Assembly (NCBI GenBank): GCA_022578605.1
Contig: MU394092.1
Location: 62,001-126,000 of the forward strand
Length of the DNA: 64,000 nt
Direction: 5' to 3'
Source: Camillea tinctor
Taxonomy: Eukaryota > Ascomycota > Sordariomycetes > Xylariales > Xylariaceae
Shown here: one piece after another, positions 23,650 through 37,785 of the stretch
How positions within the stretch are numbered: position 1 is the first letter of the stretch
How the letters are laid out: every line of letters starts with the position of its first letter
Made by a program: the position numbers and the translations under genes
Notes under the pieces: model-generated
The model's input: only the letters and a program-made list of their open reading frames with translations
The model's database searches: none
Told to the model about the DNA's origin: nothing

Positions 23650-26600
23650 ATGGCTTTGATTATGGATGGTACCGAGGATGGTTCTTCTCAGTCGATTAAT
23701 GATATTCCTGTTCATTACCATGATCTCATATCTAGTCCTTCACTAGATAAACAAGCCCAAAAATTCATCATGACTTTGGCAAGGGACTATGAACACGATG
23801 GGGCTATTGGTTCAATGACCTGTTCTATTTACGACACCGCTTGGCTTTCGATGATTCAGAAGCCAACAGAGACGGGCAATGAATGGTTATTTCCCTTGAG
23901 TTTCAAGTACATTCTCACGCAGCAAAGAGAAGATGGGGGTTGGGAGTCTTACGCAACATCCACCGATGGACTATTAAACACATTGGCATCACTCCTATCA
24001 ATCTCCCAGCATATTCGCCACCCTAGAACCACCAGTGAAGAATGCCAGGACCTAGAACGACGGAAGAATATCGCTATAGTATATACACAAAATGTGCTCA
24101 ATAATTGGAGGATAGCGGAAGCCCGACAAGTTGGCATCGAGATACTGGCCCCTGTCTTATTAGAGATGTGTGAGAAAGAAGGAGTATTCTTCCACTTTGC
24201 AGGCAAAGAGGACCTTTATAGGGCTAAAAACTCGAAGCTTGCGATGTTCGATATCAATATGCTTTATGGATCTCAGCCACTGACTGCACTCCACTCCTTA
24301 GAGGCGTTCGTAGGTCACGTGGAGTTTGATCGAGTGAAGCACCATCTTATTGATGGCAATATGATGGCTTCACCAGCATCTACTGCTGCTTACTTAATGA
24401 ACGCGAAAGCTTGGGACTCGACAGCTGAGGAATATCTTCTCCAAGTAGTTCGCTTGGGCGAAGGAAAAGATACTGGAAGTGTGCCCAGCGCATACCCTAC
24501 GACGCTTTTTGAGATTTCCTGGGTAAGATACATTCTTTTGAGTACCCTCATAGCTATGACTTAATTCAGAAATAGGTAATCACCATTCTAGTAAACGCAG
24601 GTTTCTCTAGAGATCTATTCACATCTCCTGAGTCTAGCAGCTTGATGCTGGGACTTAAAAACGCATTGAAGAATAATCAAGGCACCATTGGATTTGGTAT
24701 GATTTAATGCTCTTCTTACCTCTCTTGGTAATATTCGCAAAAACTCAACGTTAACGCTAGCTTAGCACCAGGTCTCGAAGCCGATGCAGATGATACAGCA
24801 GTTGGCATTAGCGCTCTTAATCTGTTAGGGTATCCTATGACCGCCGGGGGCTTGATAGGACGATTCGAAGGCCACAACTTCTTCAAGACGTATCAGCTTG
24901 AGCGTAACGAGAGCTTTAGTACAAATTGTAATGTCTTGTTGGCACTACTTCATGCACCGGACGGTATCAACCTTTACCACAGCCAAGTAGGAAAACTCGT
25001 CAGGTTTCTTTGCTCATCTTGGTGGAATTCGCGCTGTCAGGTACACGACAAATGGGTAAGTGGTATTAATCATATCGTCGCTCATATAAAAGTACATTCG
25101 TTCTGATATTTTTAGAACCTATCCCCGCTATATTGCACCATGTTGATGTGTAGAGCCTTAACATGCTTCGCTGGTGTTCAACCGAGAACAGAAAACTTGA
25201 ATTCTTCGAGCTGGGAAAGTATGGTCAACCTGACCGTATTTCAGGCTCTCATCTCCATTCTTATCAGGCAGAATGAAAATGGTTCTTGGGGGAGCAATAA
25301 CGGCTGCGAGGAAACCTCCTACGCAATAATTACTGTGAAAACAATCACAAGCCTTCAGGTTGCACAACCCCTCCGTGATAAAATAGACGACTGTCTAAAC
25401 CGAGGCTGCGAATTTCTAGTGACGAATATGTTCAAGAGCAGCAAGCATGAATATCTCTGGATTGAGAAGACGGCATATGCGTGTAGGACACTCTCACAAG
25501 CATATATACTATGCGCTCTCAAGCAAAACGTATGCCCTAGTGCTTCCGAAACCCAGCTAGGCGAACGCTCCATTCCTATATTGATGGTACCTGGGAGACT
25601 CCTCAACCTCTGTCGACGACTACCAATACTGTCAGATCTGCCTGATTGGCGGGTTAAAGCATCTATTATGGGGGCTGGGCAATTTTCTACTGCAATGAGA
25701 GACAGCATTCCAGACATATTCCCACGGGATAAAATGCGCGAAGGTAGCTATCTGGACATAATCCCCCTCACATGGACGTGTGGGAATGCACTTGAAGATA
25801 TTAGTCTTGGAAACCAAGAATTGGTTGATATGATGGTTCTATCAGCTGTAATCTACCAAGTAGATGAATTCATGGAGGTCACTGCCGCGCAGCTATCCGA
25901 TACAGACCTACAGGCCCTAAAAGACTCTCTAGATAGCATGTTTAGCGAGTCGCACATTGGTCTCAATGATGCCGTTCATCCAGAGAACACCGAGGGTGCT
26001 GGGATATCCCAAGTTACACTCGAGAATGTCCAGTCTACACTCCAGCGGTTTGTCACTTACTTGATTTGCCACCCCCTAATTTCTTCATCCCGTCACATTC
26101 TTAGATGGCAGCTTGAGACTGATATCAAGCAATTCCTTCTTGGACACATTAGACAAATCCGTGATAACCACTTTCTAGCAGCTGGGCGAATGGATTGTGT
26201 CCAAAAGGTGCACGGTTCACTATTTAATTGGCTTCGTTCGACATCATCAGATCATACAGGGGGGCCTTTCGCTTTTACTTATTTTCTCTGCTTACTTGAG
26301 GGCAGAGTACAAACACAGCCGCAAAGTGTAGAGGTGCTATACATCGCTCAATATGTAAGCCGGCACTTGGCAGCATTGTGTCGAGGGTACAATGACTGGG
26401 GCTCGTTCGCGAGGGATGTCGCTGAATCGAATGTCAACGCTATAAACTTTGAAGAGATTAGGATATCCAGCTCGGAAAATGGGTCTAGTAATGTCGAATC
26501 TTCCCATACTACACATGAAGCCCTCGAACCGGAGTTATGTCATGAGCAGGCAAGAGAAAGACTTATGTTCATCGCCGAGTATGAGAGGCGGTGTCTCGAG

Positions 26601-26729
26601 AATGCTTTAATGGAGTTGAAGCGAGTCGCCAGCTTCGATGTGTACTCAGCCATAAAGGCATTCGGTAATGTCACAGATATATATGGGCAGATCTATGTTG
26701 TGAAGGATGTAACGCCGCGACATCGTTAA
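23650..26729 (+). CDS. Bifunctional diterpene cyclase (CPS/KS type)
   Basis: Exons 23650-24522, 24576-24696, 24766-25055, 25116-26729 (introns 53, 69, 60 nt) give 965 residues, close to the roughly 950 of fungal CPS/KS enzymes. The N-terminal class II part has MTCSIYDTAW and QREDGGW, and the protonation motif DADD at about residues 338-341. A DKWNLSPLY segment spans the third splice junction. The class I part has the metal-binding motif DEFME at about 678-682 and a second metal site in NDWGSFARD at about 854-862. Such enzymes convert geranylgeranyl diphosphate to a copalyl-type diphosphate and then to a tetracyclic diterpene such as ent-kaurene. Both active sites look complete. The exact product (ent-kaurene, aphidicolanol, phyllocladane type or other) cannot be told from motifs. 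No GGPP synthase is in the window. Confidence 0.92.
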
Positions 26730-26769
26730 TGCATCGAGTTCAAGAATTGCTTAATGGACTTCTTGTAAC

Positions 26770-27250
26770 GATATATCGATAGATTTTATTATTTTTTTTA
26801 CAGGGTTTAAATTTCACTTATTTAATATATATATTTATTTAATTTAAATTTAAAGAACTTTTTATATTATATAAAAAAGTAGTTTTTAAGTTTTAATTTT
26901 TTATTTATTATTATACATTTTTTTATAATATTATATTATAATATTATATTATAATAATATAATATATTATATATTTTAATTTTTATAATTAAATAATATA
27001 TTATTAAAACTTTTATTAAATTTATTAAAGCGTAAAAACACAATATAATACTTTTATGAATTTTTATATTAAATTTATCATATATGGTTTTTATAATATA
27101 TATATTTGTTTAAATCTTTTATTTTTATAAGACTCTGTGGCGCAATTGGTAGCGCATCTGATTCCAGTCCAGAAGGTTATCCGTTCGAGTCGGGTCAGGG
27201 TCAATATAATTATTTTGCTTTTTTTTATTAGTTTATTTATGCTTTTCTCT
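26770..27250. other. Short AT-rich, RIP-like island
   Basis: About 480 bp of nearly pure A/T lies between the cyclase gene and ordinary sequence, with a tRNA-like gene inside. It mirrors the large AT-rich block left of the diterpene genes, so the group is bracketed by mutated DNA. The origin as a decayed repeat is inference. Confidence 0.65.
27131..27203 (+). tRNA. tRNA-Trp (anticodon CCA), possibly decayed
   Basis: A cloverleaf can be drawn: acceptor GACTCTG/CAGGGTC (one T-G pair), D arm GCGC/GCGC, anticodon arm TCTGA-TTCCAGT-CCAGA with anticodon CCA at 27164-27166, and T arm ATCCG-TTCGAGT-CGGGT, plus discriminator A. The A box (TGGCGCAATTGG) and B box (GTTCGAGTC) are present; there is no intron. 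The anticodon stem has an A-C mismatch next to the loop, and several positions look like C-to-T changes. Since the gene lies in a RIP-like island, it may be a mutated copy rather than the working gene. Confidence 0.7.
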
Positions 27251-28822
27251 CTTTTATTTTCCTTTAAAAAACGATGATCTTTCCGTTTGTGCGTAAGATT
27301 AAAGTGATATATTAACTGTAAGTTAAAAGATAATTTTATCTTATTATCTTGACATATAGTACAAGGCAGTTAGGGAGTGATAAAAGTATATATTTCTGCG
27401 CCTTTAATAAGACAGACATAAACACTACCAGTTTTTCCTTGTCATGTACACCTCTAACCCTTTTTTCGGACGTGGCACAGTCACTTTGCCACAGATTTTT
27501 GCTGGGACCCACAGTCCCAAAAAGGGCTGGAGGAGGTGTACAAGCTGTAGGGCGAAACCAAATAAAAGATTTTCACAGTAGAATATACCTACTAGGTAGG
27601 TGACAACGATAGCTGTTCTGTATCCCCCCACCGTACTTATTGCGCTTGTCACGGTAAATTTTTCTTAAGTTCTTCTCAAACCCCTAATAAGCACTCATTT
27701 CTAACAGGCTAGTTTTGCCACACCATCTGCCCACTAAAATCACTGCTAGGCGCTACGGAGGTTATGACAAGCACGCACCCCCACTCCCTCCATTATGAAA
27801 TTTGGACTTTCTAAGGAAGCAGAACTAGTGCTTAGGCCTTGCCCAGCTTAGGGGATGTTCGGCAACTTCAGCAAAACTCATGCTGATCCTTAGAGGGCAA
27901 TGGCCCGTGCTAGTGACTTCGTTGAGTAGGGGGTATTTTCTGGGGAGACTTTACATTTTCCGAGATGTATCTGTGTGGCTGTAGTTTACCTAGTTGTACA
28001 GTCTTGCTAATACGGAACTTCAGCCACGAAGTAGCCTCGAGGTAATCAAATTGTACAAGAGCAGAACTAGAAATTCTGAATCACTCTACTAAGTGGTCCC
28101 AAAAAGCACTGGCCCGGTCGCCGACAGGGATGTAGGTATTCTGCTTGTTGCAAAAAAACAGCCCTTAAGGCTCTAACTTTCAAACTCTCACCTCATCGTA
28201 AGCTGCTTTACTCCCCTCGTTGCTCTATTTTTAAACCCTCTTTCTTTCCCTATACTGCAATTGTCCGTTGTGCACAGTTACCTTTCGTGCAGAAAGGTTC
28301 AGTATTTATAAAGAAGCAGCTACTCACAATGATTCACTACATATAGCTTATAATGAAGTAGTTAATGACGTATCTATAAGCGAGGTAAACTCTATTGCGA
28401 AAGGCTAGAGTGTTTTTTAGAATTCTCCGTTTACAAAATTTTCATTTCCCTCTACAAACAAAACCCTGACTACTCCTATATAAATGCACGTCCACCCAAA
28501 CCTCTCCCTCGATCCTTGTCAACCGGACACTCTACTTCCAACCCTTGCTGCATAACCTATATTGATGGTTACTGGAGGCTCGCGCTCGCAACAATTGCCT
28601 TCCATTAGCCAATCACATCCCCTGCTTACCGAGTCCACAATAACTTTTAACCTTGCCTCTTTGAGTAATTTTTTTTGAGTGCTTCTTCTATTTCTCCCAG
28701 GCCCCCTTCGACAATCCCCATTCCTAAACGGAAGGCAATCACCTGCCCCTCTGATCACACACACGACCTCGCTCACCATTAATATCTACATCACCTGGCA
28801 CTCACCAGCTTCGTGTGCCAAG
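27251..28822. other. Intergenic, upstream of CTP synthase
   Basis: No protein gene was recognised; the open frames at 27349-27652 overlap on opposite strands and resemble nothing. A TATATAAA box at 28477-28484 lies 339 bp before the CTP synthase start. The C/T-rich stretch at 28490-28720 is likely its 5' leader. Confidence 0.5.
28477..28484 (+). promoter_or_regulatory. Candidate TATA box for CTP synthase
   Basis: TATATAAA followed by a pyrimidine-rich leader up to the ATG at 28823. Position and sequence suit a fungal core promoter; no start-site evidence is available. Confidence 0.35.
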
Positions 28823-31379
<2,557 letters not shown>

Positions 31380-33618
31380 GATAGATCTGTCAGGGGTTAG
31401 GAAGGAACAAAGAGAGTTCTTGTATATAGGTAACAGCGACATCCATAGTTGTAGTCAGTTCCTCGCACAGCAACGTATTGATTACCTAAGCACTTGCTTG
31501 GTCCCTCGTGACACATGTATTCGGGCATACTAGAACCGATGTTAAAAATGGTCTCAAAACCATCTTTCTTCTCGTCTACTGTCATTGTTACGAGCAACCG
31601 AGCAAGTGATTAGATAATCAATACATTGTTGTGTAAGGAACCCAGACTACAACTACAAATATCATGATTACCTATATACAAGAACCTTCTTTGTTTCCTC
31701 CTAACCCTTGACACTAGTCGATAAGATATCCGCTAAAACGGGGTATAAATAGTAGCTAGAGGGGCTCTGTTCAACCGTTAGGTACTTTAAATCCACGCAG
31801 TTCAACCCTCGTGCGAACCCTAGCGGGATCAATAATCTTGAAGAGCTGATATATATCATTTACCATATAATACCTTCTCTACATAGCCATGAAGAACGCT
31901 ATTCGTCTTAGGCTAGAAAGTAGCTACCTTTACCTTTTCCCTCTGTAGACCGGGCCTTCTCGTTGGTGACCATTCCAATCGAAAAATCGGCAGTCTAGGT
32001 GAGGTTGCATTTCCCGTCGATGATTACAGGAAATGGAAATGGAATATAAGCTTTAATGGACAGGAGATAGTAGTCGCGGTCATATCGTTCATCTCAATAG
32101 AGATGATTTAGTAGTAGCGTAGATAGGTAGAATGGCTAGTTGCAAGCTCGATAAATGAGACCGTATAAACCCTGATCGTGAAGAAGTATTGAATTAAAAA
32201 GATCGCGCGCTTGAGTCATCAGCAAGGAAGCGAGAACGGTAATTACGATTACCATATCCACGTACAATAGATAGTGTTCAACAATGTGGTACGAGGCATA
32301 ACATATCTATAGGTTTTGAACTTATGTGCAAATTAAACTACCGCATAATTCTTATTCAAGTATTTTGAAAGCCATCAACGAGAAGTTATATACACCCTAT
32401 ATAGACTCCAGAGGATATGACGTGTCTTTACACACACATGACACATACTCTGTCAGCTTTTTATGCTCAAGTTAATAAATATGTAAGCCTACAAACTTGG
32501 TCGTGTCATTGCTGTGGGCCTAGGTTGTAGTAACGACTACTATTATGTGAACCCATGGCCGTAGTAATAGATTTTGGAAGCTCTCCATACTTTATAATCT
32601 CAGTTTAATACCTTGTTTAGATTGCTACCGATTGATTACTGTCCATTTGTGGAGCAACTTTCAGGTAAAAAGTGGTTGATGTCCCAAGAGTCTTAGCTGC
32701 TCTGCCAAGGGCCACCGAGTAAATCCTTTCCGTAGTACTGCCTCCATTCTGGCTAACTTAGAAGGCTATGTTTGAAGGTTAGCGGCTTTGTCACCAAGAC
32801 AGGGTTATTAAAGGCGATCACTGTCACATCTGCAAACCACGGGGAGGGAGAGCCCTGTAATAGTCATGTCCCAACCAGCATGAATATGATTTGGTTTTTT
32901 GCGTTGCTTCGTTGATTATGAAGCATAGCGTGTGCAGTGTTCCCCGTCTCGCGTAGCCTCAATCCGTTTCGTAATCTTCGAGATAGATAGAGAAAAGGTT
33001 GTCCATAGTAGTCGCCCGGCTGCATCCGAGTTGTCACAGTTCCAAAGCGGACCGTAGACGGAGAATAAATCGGAGCTGTCGGGAACACGGCCCTAGAGGC
33101 AGCTATTATATCTATTTATCCGGCGATCGGCATAGCCAAGATGTTCTACGGCGGTCACGGCCAATCATCAAACACTCAGCATTGGCCGACTGGCGATCGA
33201 TCAGGGTTCGAAGCATCAGTTAAAGCAGACATCAGGGATTTAGGTAGGTGAGATGGTTGAACGAGAGCCTTTTCCATGGGGAGTGGCGCTGCAGTGCAAC
33301 CTTGAAGATTCGCCTACTACAAGTCCGTTGATATTTATGTCAGTCGATGTCGACCTCCTTTTCTATGAAAGGAGCGTGCCAATTCCACATCTACTGCTCG
33401 TTTTGGTATTCCGGTTGCTCCTGTATTGATCAGCATGTTGGCTTTCTTGGCCAATATGGCTGAATTCCTGGCCTGTATTAAGTGATTCGTGAGTAGAATA
33501 TGAGTAGTGTTGTCCTGAACCTATAACAAAGGGGTGTACCGACTCTTTGACATTCGATTTGACTCTAAAATCTCGAGTGCACGATCTTCCTCGGAAGCTA
33601 TATGGAACAGTCATCAAG
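31380..33618. other. Intergenic, no gene seen
   Basis: About 2.2 kb of mixed composition between CTP synthase and the SET-domain gene. Short frames exist on both strands, but none shows a recognisable domain or a convincing splice pattern. Confidence 0.5.
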
Positions 33619-35381
33619 ATGGACAGAGCGAGGGTTAGACACAAGATGGGTGTCTTCTGTATATCAACATTAACTTCTTTGGCTTTGTTGAGTACTCGGG
33701 CTGTCGCGTTCCTAGAAGATGCTGACATATCTACGAAGCAGTGCATCGTAGATATACCGGCAGCTTCACAGCGCGATACGAAGCTGAGATGCCCATTGCT
33801 CATCGACGATAATGTCGGTCGAAAACCTATCGATTGGTCTCCTTGGACTCACCCACCGGACTGCTTACAAGGGGAATACGGGTCAACTCAAAAGTTTTGT
33901 GTATTCACCAACTCGCAACAAGGAAACCAAGGCATTAGTATTATTACGAAACCCGAGACTGCTGCAAAGAGTGTTGAACTGTTAAATGACCAGGGGCTTT
34001 GGCGTACCCAACGACCCATGAACGACACAGATTTAGCATACAAAATAGCAGAAACACCTCCTAAAGGGAAAGGGGTTGTTGCGACACGTCAAATCTCCCG
34101 CTCTGAAGTGATCAGTAAGCTTTCTAGCTCTAGGAGCATTAATTTTTAGCTTGATTCATTCATCCCCTTGCGATCATCTTGCCATCCCTAAGAATGCCAA
34201 CTCAGCTGATCGTCTGGCCAACTCACTATAGTGACGGATTGGGCCTCCGTGATTCTTGACATCTCCTTCCCGAGCTCGGTGAGGCGATCACAAGGATACG
34301 GGCTTCTTCACCGAGCTGCTGACCAGCTATCGGATCCGGACAAAGTGCTAAAACTAGCCAGAAGCAGCACTACGGCGGCGGATATAAGTAAGTAAATTTA
34401 TGAGCAATTCACTTCCCCTTACGCATTATGTCAAAATGAAGGTGTACAGGGCATGGCCTATATGGTGATAGCTGTTGACTATTTTTAAAGTGGAGGATGT
34501 ACTGAGAACCAATGCATTTTCGTATCCGCTGGCTGAGGAGCCTCACATGGCAGTGTATCCAGATGTTTCTGTGAGTTTGTACGAACCACCTTGGCGACGG
34601 CAAAGTACTCATATGGAGAGATTAGAGAATTAATCATGCATGCAAGCCAAAGTAGGCCAGCGCTTTAATACAGCACATATATATGCGAGGCTAATCGATT
34701 TGTCAGTGCGTATGTGCGGTTTAGCACGTCAAATTTGAGAGTCAGCATTATTGCTACGAGGGAAATCAATGTGGGAGAAGAGATAAATATAAGCTGTAAG
34801 ATATATAAAACCCACCACTGCCTGTATGCCACGTTACTCATAATACCTTCGTCTTAGACATCCCCGTCAATCATACTCGCGCAGAACGGCAGGCGGCTCT
34901 GAAGAGATGGGGGTTTGATTGCAAATGCAGTCTTTGCACAGCATCCAAGGCAGAAATTGCCGCGTCGGACTACCGAAGGGAAAAAATAGAGAAGTTGCGC
35001 CAACAGGTGATGGATGCGGTAGAGGCTCGAGAGTGAGTTTTTTTTTATTTTTTTTTTTTTTTTTGGAATCGTTTATTCCTCCTTTTGGCCTGTCGACCTG
35101 GCCCGGGAGTCAAGATTACCTCAATTACTGACTCCTAGTGTTGTAGTGGCACCAAGGCCGTCAAGCTGACCCTTGAGGTGCTTGATCTTCTGCATGAAGA
35201 AGAGTTACAATCTCTCTATGCTTCGCAATACGAGATTCTTGCGCGGCTATACTGGAAAGCAGGCGATATCGAGACAGCTAAAAAATATGCGCGGACTTCG
35301 TTGGAGACTCTCGAAGACCAGGGGTATCTAGAACCAAGCTCGGACAATCTGCCAGCGCTATTGGAGACCTTCTCCAGCTAG
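33619..35381 (+). CDS. SET-domain protein with N-terminal signal peptide
   Basis: Seven exons: 33619-34114, 34232-34387, 34491-34570, 34626-34651, 34707-34795, 34858-35032, 35147-35381; 418 residues in one frame. The N-terminus after ATG 33619 has a hydrophobic stretch (GVFCISTLTSLALLSTRAVA) that looks like a secretion signal or anchor. The SET domain begins with GKGVVATRQISRSEVI and contains RINHACKPNAYVRF (the substrate/AdoMet NHxC core, built across a 26-nt exon) and GEEINISYI. A post-SET CxCxxC cluster (CKCSLC) follows. The C-terminus is TPR-like and helical. Fungi have many such SMYD-like proteins; a secretory signal on a lysine methyltransferase fold is odd. The alternative upstream start at 33547 would bury the signal, so 33619 is preferred. 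Intron 6 contains a long T run (35039-35062). The substrate is unknown. Confidence 0.85.
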
Positions 35382-35753
35382 CTATATAATTTACAACAAG
35401 GCTTAGGCGGCGGCAACTATGCAGATGAAATATCTAACTGTACATTAGATATCAGGAGATTTAGTAAGATGGCTGTTAGTACTAGATGGATTAGCCAGAA
35501 GTGATATTCTCAGGAGTAGTCCTAAAGAATAAGGTTGGTTTGCAGAGTTATGACTGAACAATTTGTTGTGCAATTAAACCATTGATATGCAACCTGCGGG
35601 TTAGCGCCCGTTAGCCGATACGAGCGCGTGCATTACTATCGCAGTATCTCGCTATCTCACTCATTGCTGAAGGCTTTAAACCCCTCTCGTTAGTCGTTCG
35701 TTGCATACACAGCCATTGGAAAAGACCGCACGTTCTCACTATCTACCTTAACG

Positions 35754-36383
35754 ATGGGGAATTCTCGGGCTCTGTTCTCACTAGAACTCATCCCAGAAGA
35801 TATAGCTCACGCCTTACCCGAAGGATTTCTTATCCGTCCGTTGGCCAGAGACGACTATGCTAAGGGCTTTTTTGACTGTCTACGGGCGCTCACCTGGGTT
35901 GGTGACCCTAGAGAGTCTGACTTCACCGAGCGTTTCGATGAAATGGTTGAAGCGAAGGGTACATACTACTTCTTGGTGATTGAACACGAGCGTCGTATTG
36001 TCGGCACCGGTTGTCTTGTCGTGGAAAAGAAATTGTACGTCTTCTAGCCTCTGGAGCTTTAGCTTTGATATGAGGGATCGTCGCTGCGGAGCTCATAGTT
36101 CTTACATCAGAAAACCAGCATACACAATCGCACCCTCTGTGGACATGTGGAGGAGATTGCAGTGACGAAAGAGTATCAAGGCAAGGGTCTTGGGTTGAAT
36201 TTAATGAAGGCTCTAGATGCTGTGGCCGTGAATGTTGGCTGCTCCAAAAGCATACTCAGCTGTGGACCTCGGAATGAACCATTCTACATCAAATGCGGGT
36301 ACCGGAACACAGGGATAGAAATGTCGCATCACTTTGGAGTGACGGACGATGCTTGCGACGGTGGTCGGGACCATAGTCCCTAG
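35754..36383 (+). CDS. GNA1: Glucosamine-6-phosphate N-acetyltransferase
   Basis: GNAT-fold enzyme that acetylates glucosamine-6-phosphate with acetyl-CoA in the hexosamine pathway, leading to UDP-GlcNAc for chitin and glycosylation. Two exons, 35754-36034 and 36119-36383, with an 84-nt GT-AG intron; 181 residues. Visible landmarks: FLIRPLARDDYAKGF at the N-terminus, GTGCLVVEKKFIHN across the splice junction, GHVEEIAVTKEYQGKGLG (acetyl-CoA pyrophosphate loop, about residues 103-120), and FYIKCGY near the end. Reading without splicing would stop after the intron start. Family and length agree well with fungal GNA1. Confidence 0.9.
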
Positions 36384-37374
36384 TAATACTAGCCTGTTAG
36401 CATACGCTGCTAGGAATCTACACGTTTATGACCCCTGGTTTGCTGGATGAGTAAACACTAACGAGAAAGAGAAGGAAATAGGAGTGAAGCCTATCACGAT
36501 TGAGATGGCGAAATTGTGGCTGTAGACTGGAAAGTCGATATGAAGTGAGGAGTAAATCTACTCTGTGAGCGGCTTGACTCAAGCGACACTAATATGGGTA
36601 GCGTATGCTTGCAGGAGTCCGGGCTGGGGGGCATAGATAGATGACATACCTAAAGATTGCTGCTTTAAATGATATTAGTAGAGAGTATTGTTCTCCTGGC
36701 GATACATTAACACCCGTAAACCGAGGAGATTGGTTATACACGAGGGGTGGACTATGTCTCATATTCAGAAGGATTTTGGCCATGTAGGATGTAATCGTAG
36801 TCGAAAATGTAGCATGTTGTTAAGAAGACTATAGACCTATATTATGGTCCCAAATGCCTTAGGCAGGCCAACCGGCACTTCGGTTCCTTGCATCGGAGCA
36901 CCATTATAGGGAACATGCCTGCAGCCTGATAGGGCGTAGATGAAGGGTAACGCAATCTAGTCCCGATTACTGCATTGGCGCAGATGGCCTAATCTGTGGG
37001 ATCCAGGAACAAAGCCAATGGGAAGAAAGTGTTTTGAGCCTCACACATGTAAATGCCCGATGGTCCATGATTGGTAATTGGCAGGGCAGGTATAGTCTAT
37101 AAAAAAATGTAGATTGATCGACAGTTACATGTGTATCTAAGGTAGGTAAAGACTTGAAGTATGACTAGATCTAAGTCATATATGGAATGATTAATCGAGA
37201 AACCGCTTCGACTCAGGTCGAAGAACCACAAACTTAAACATATAGCTACATAATTAGTGTGGATATGCTCCCGTGAAGTTTAACAATAACTGTCTTTCCT
37301 TGATATAACTCCTAAACGCCTCATTCCGCTAGTATACATTAAGCGTGTTTATTCGTGTCGGAATGGTGATATAT
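36384..37374. other. Intergenic, no gene seen
   Basis: About 1 kb between two converging genes (the acetyltransferase on plus, the Ser-rich protein on minus). It should hold both terminators. No conserved feature was recognised. Confidence 0.5.
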
Positions 37375-37785
37375 TTAGTGCTGCGATGACCTTTTCGAGC
37401 TGCTCTTCTCATCTCTGACATTTCCATATCCCGGGTGCGGCTCACTTGGGTTGTAACCGCGACTGTGGTGATTCAATACGACAACATCTCTTTGACCAGA
37501 TGTGCGGGTCACGGAGTTGCCAATGTAGTCCTCTGTAGAGGCTGAGTTAGTCACTGATTTTCGTAACACTGACAGACAAAGCATAAACGTACGACTTGTA
37601 TAAGAACGGTATGTGTCTCTCTGAACATTGGGCGAGGTGTTACGAGAGCTTGAAGAGTTTGGGTAACTACCCGAGCTCGAATAGGTACTACCTCTCGATG
37701 ACATAGTTGAAGCTGAAGGAGCACGGTTGTTGACGACGCTCACGGGGTATCTTGACGAATAGTAGTTGCTGCTAGCGGAACTCAT
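37375..37785 (-). CDS. Small Ser/Tyr-rich hypothetical protein
   Basis: Starts MSSASSNYYSSRYPVSVVNN. The first 60 residues are rich in Ser, Asn and Tyr and probably disordered. A 60-nt intron (37533-37592) with donor GTACGT, branch GACTAAC and acceptor CTACAG is strongly suggested. It is a multiple of three, so the frame stays open with or without splicing: 116 residues when spliced, 136 when retained. The C-terminal part (YIGNSVTRTSGQRDVVVLNHH) looks more ordered. I do not recognise the family. The T-like AT composition of the neighbouring block is absent here, so it is probably a real gene. Confidence 0.55.
   Translation of the reverse strand: MSSASSNYYSSRYPVSVVNNRAPSASTMSSRGSTYSSSGSYPNSSSSRNTSPNVQRDTYRSYTSRTFMLCLSVLRKSVTNSASTEDYIGNSVTRTSGQRDVVVLNHHSRGYNPSEPHPGYGNVRDEKSSSKRSSQH

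Noticed and set aside
33363..33803. Minus-strand frame of 146 residues
   Set aside because: Antisense to the SET-domain gene's first exon; a shadow frame.
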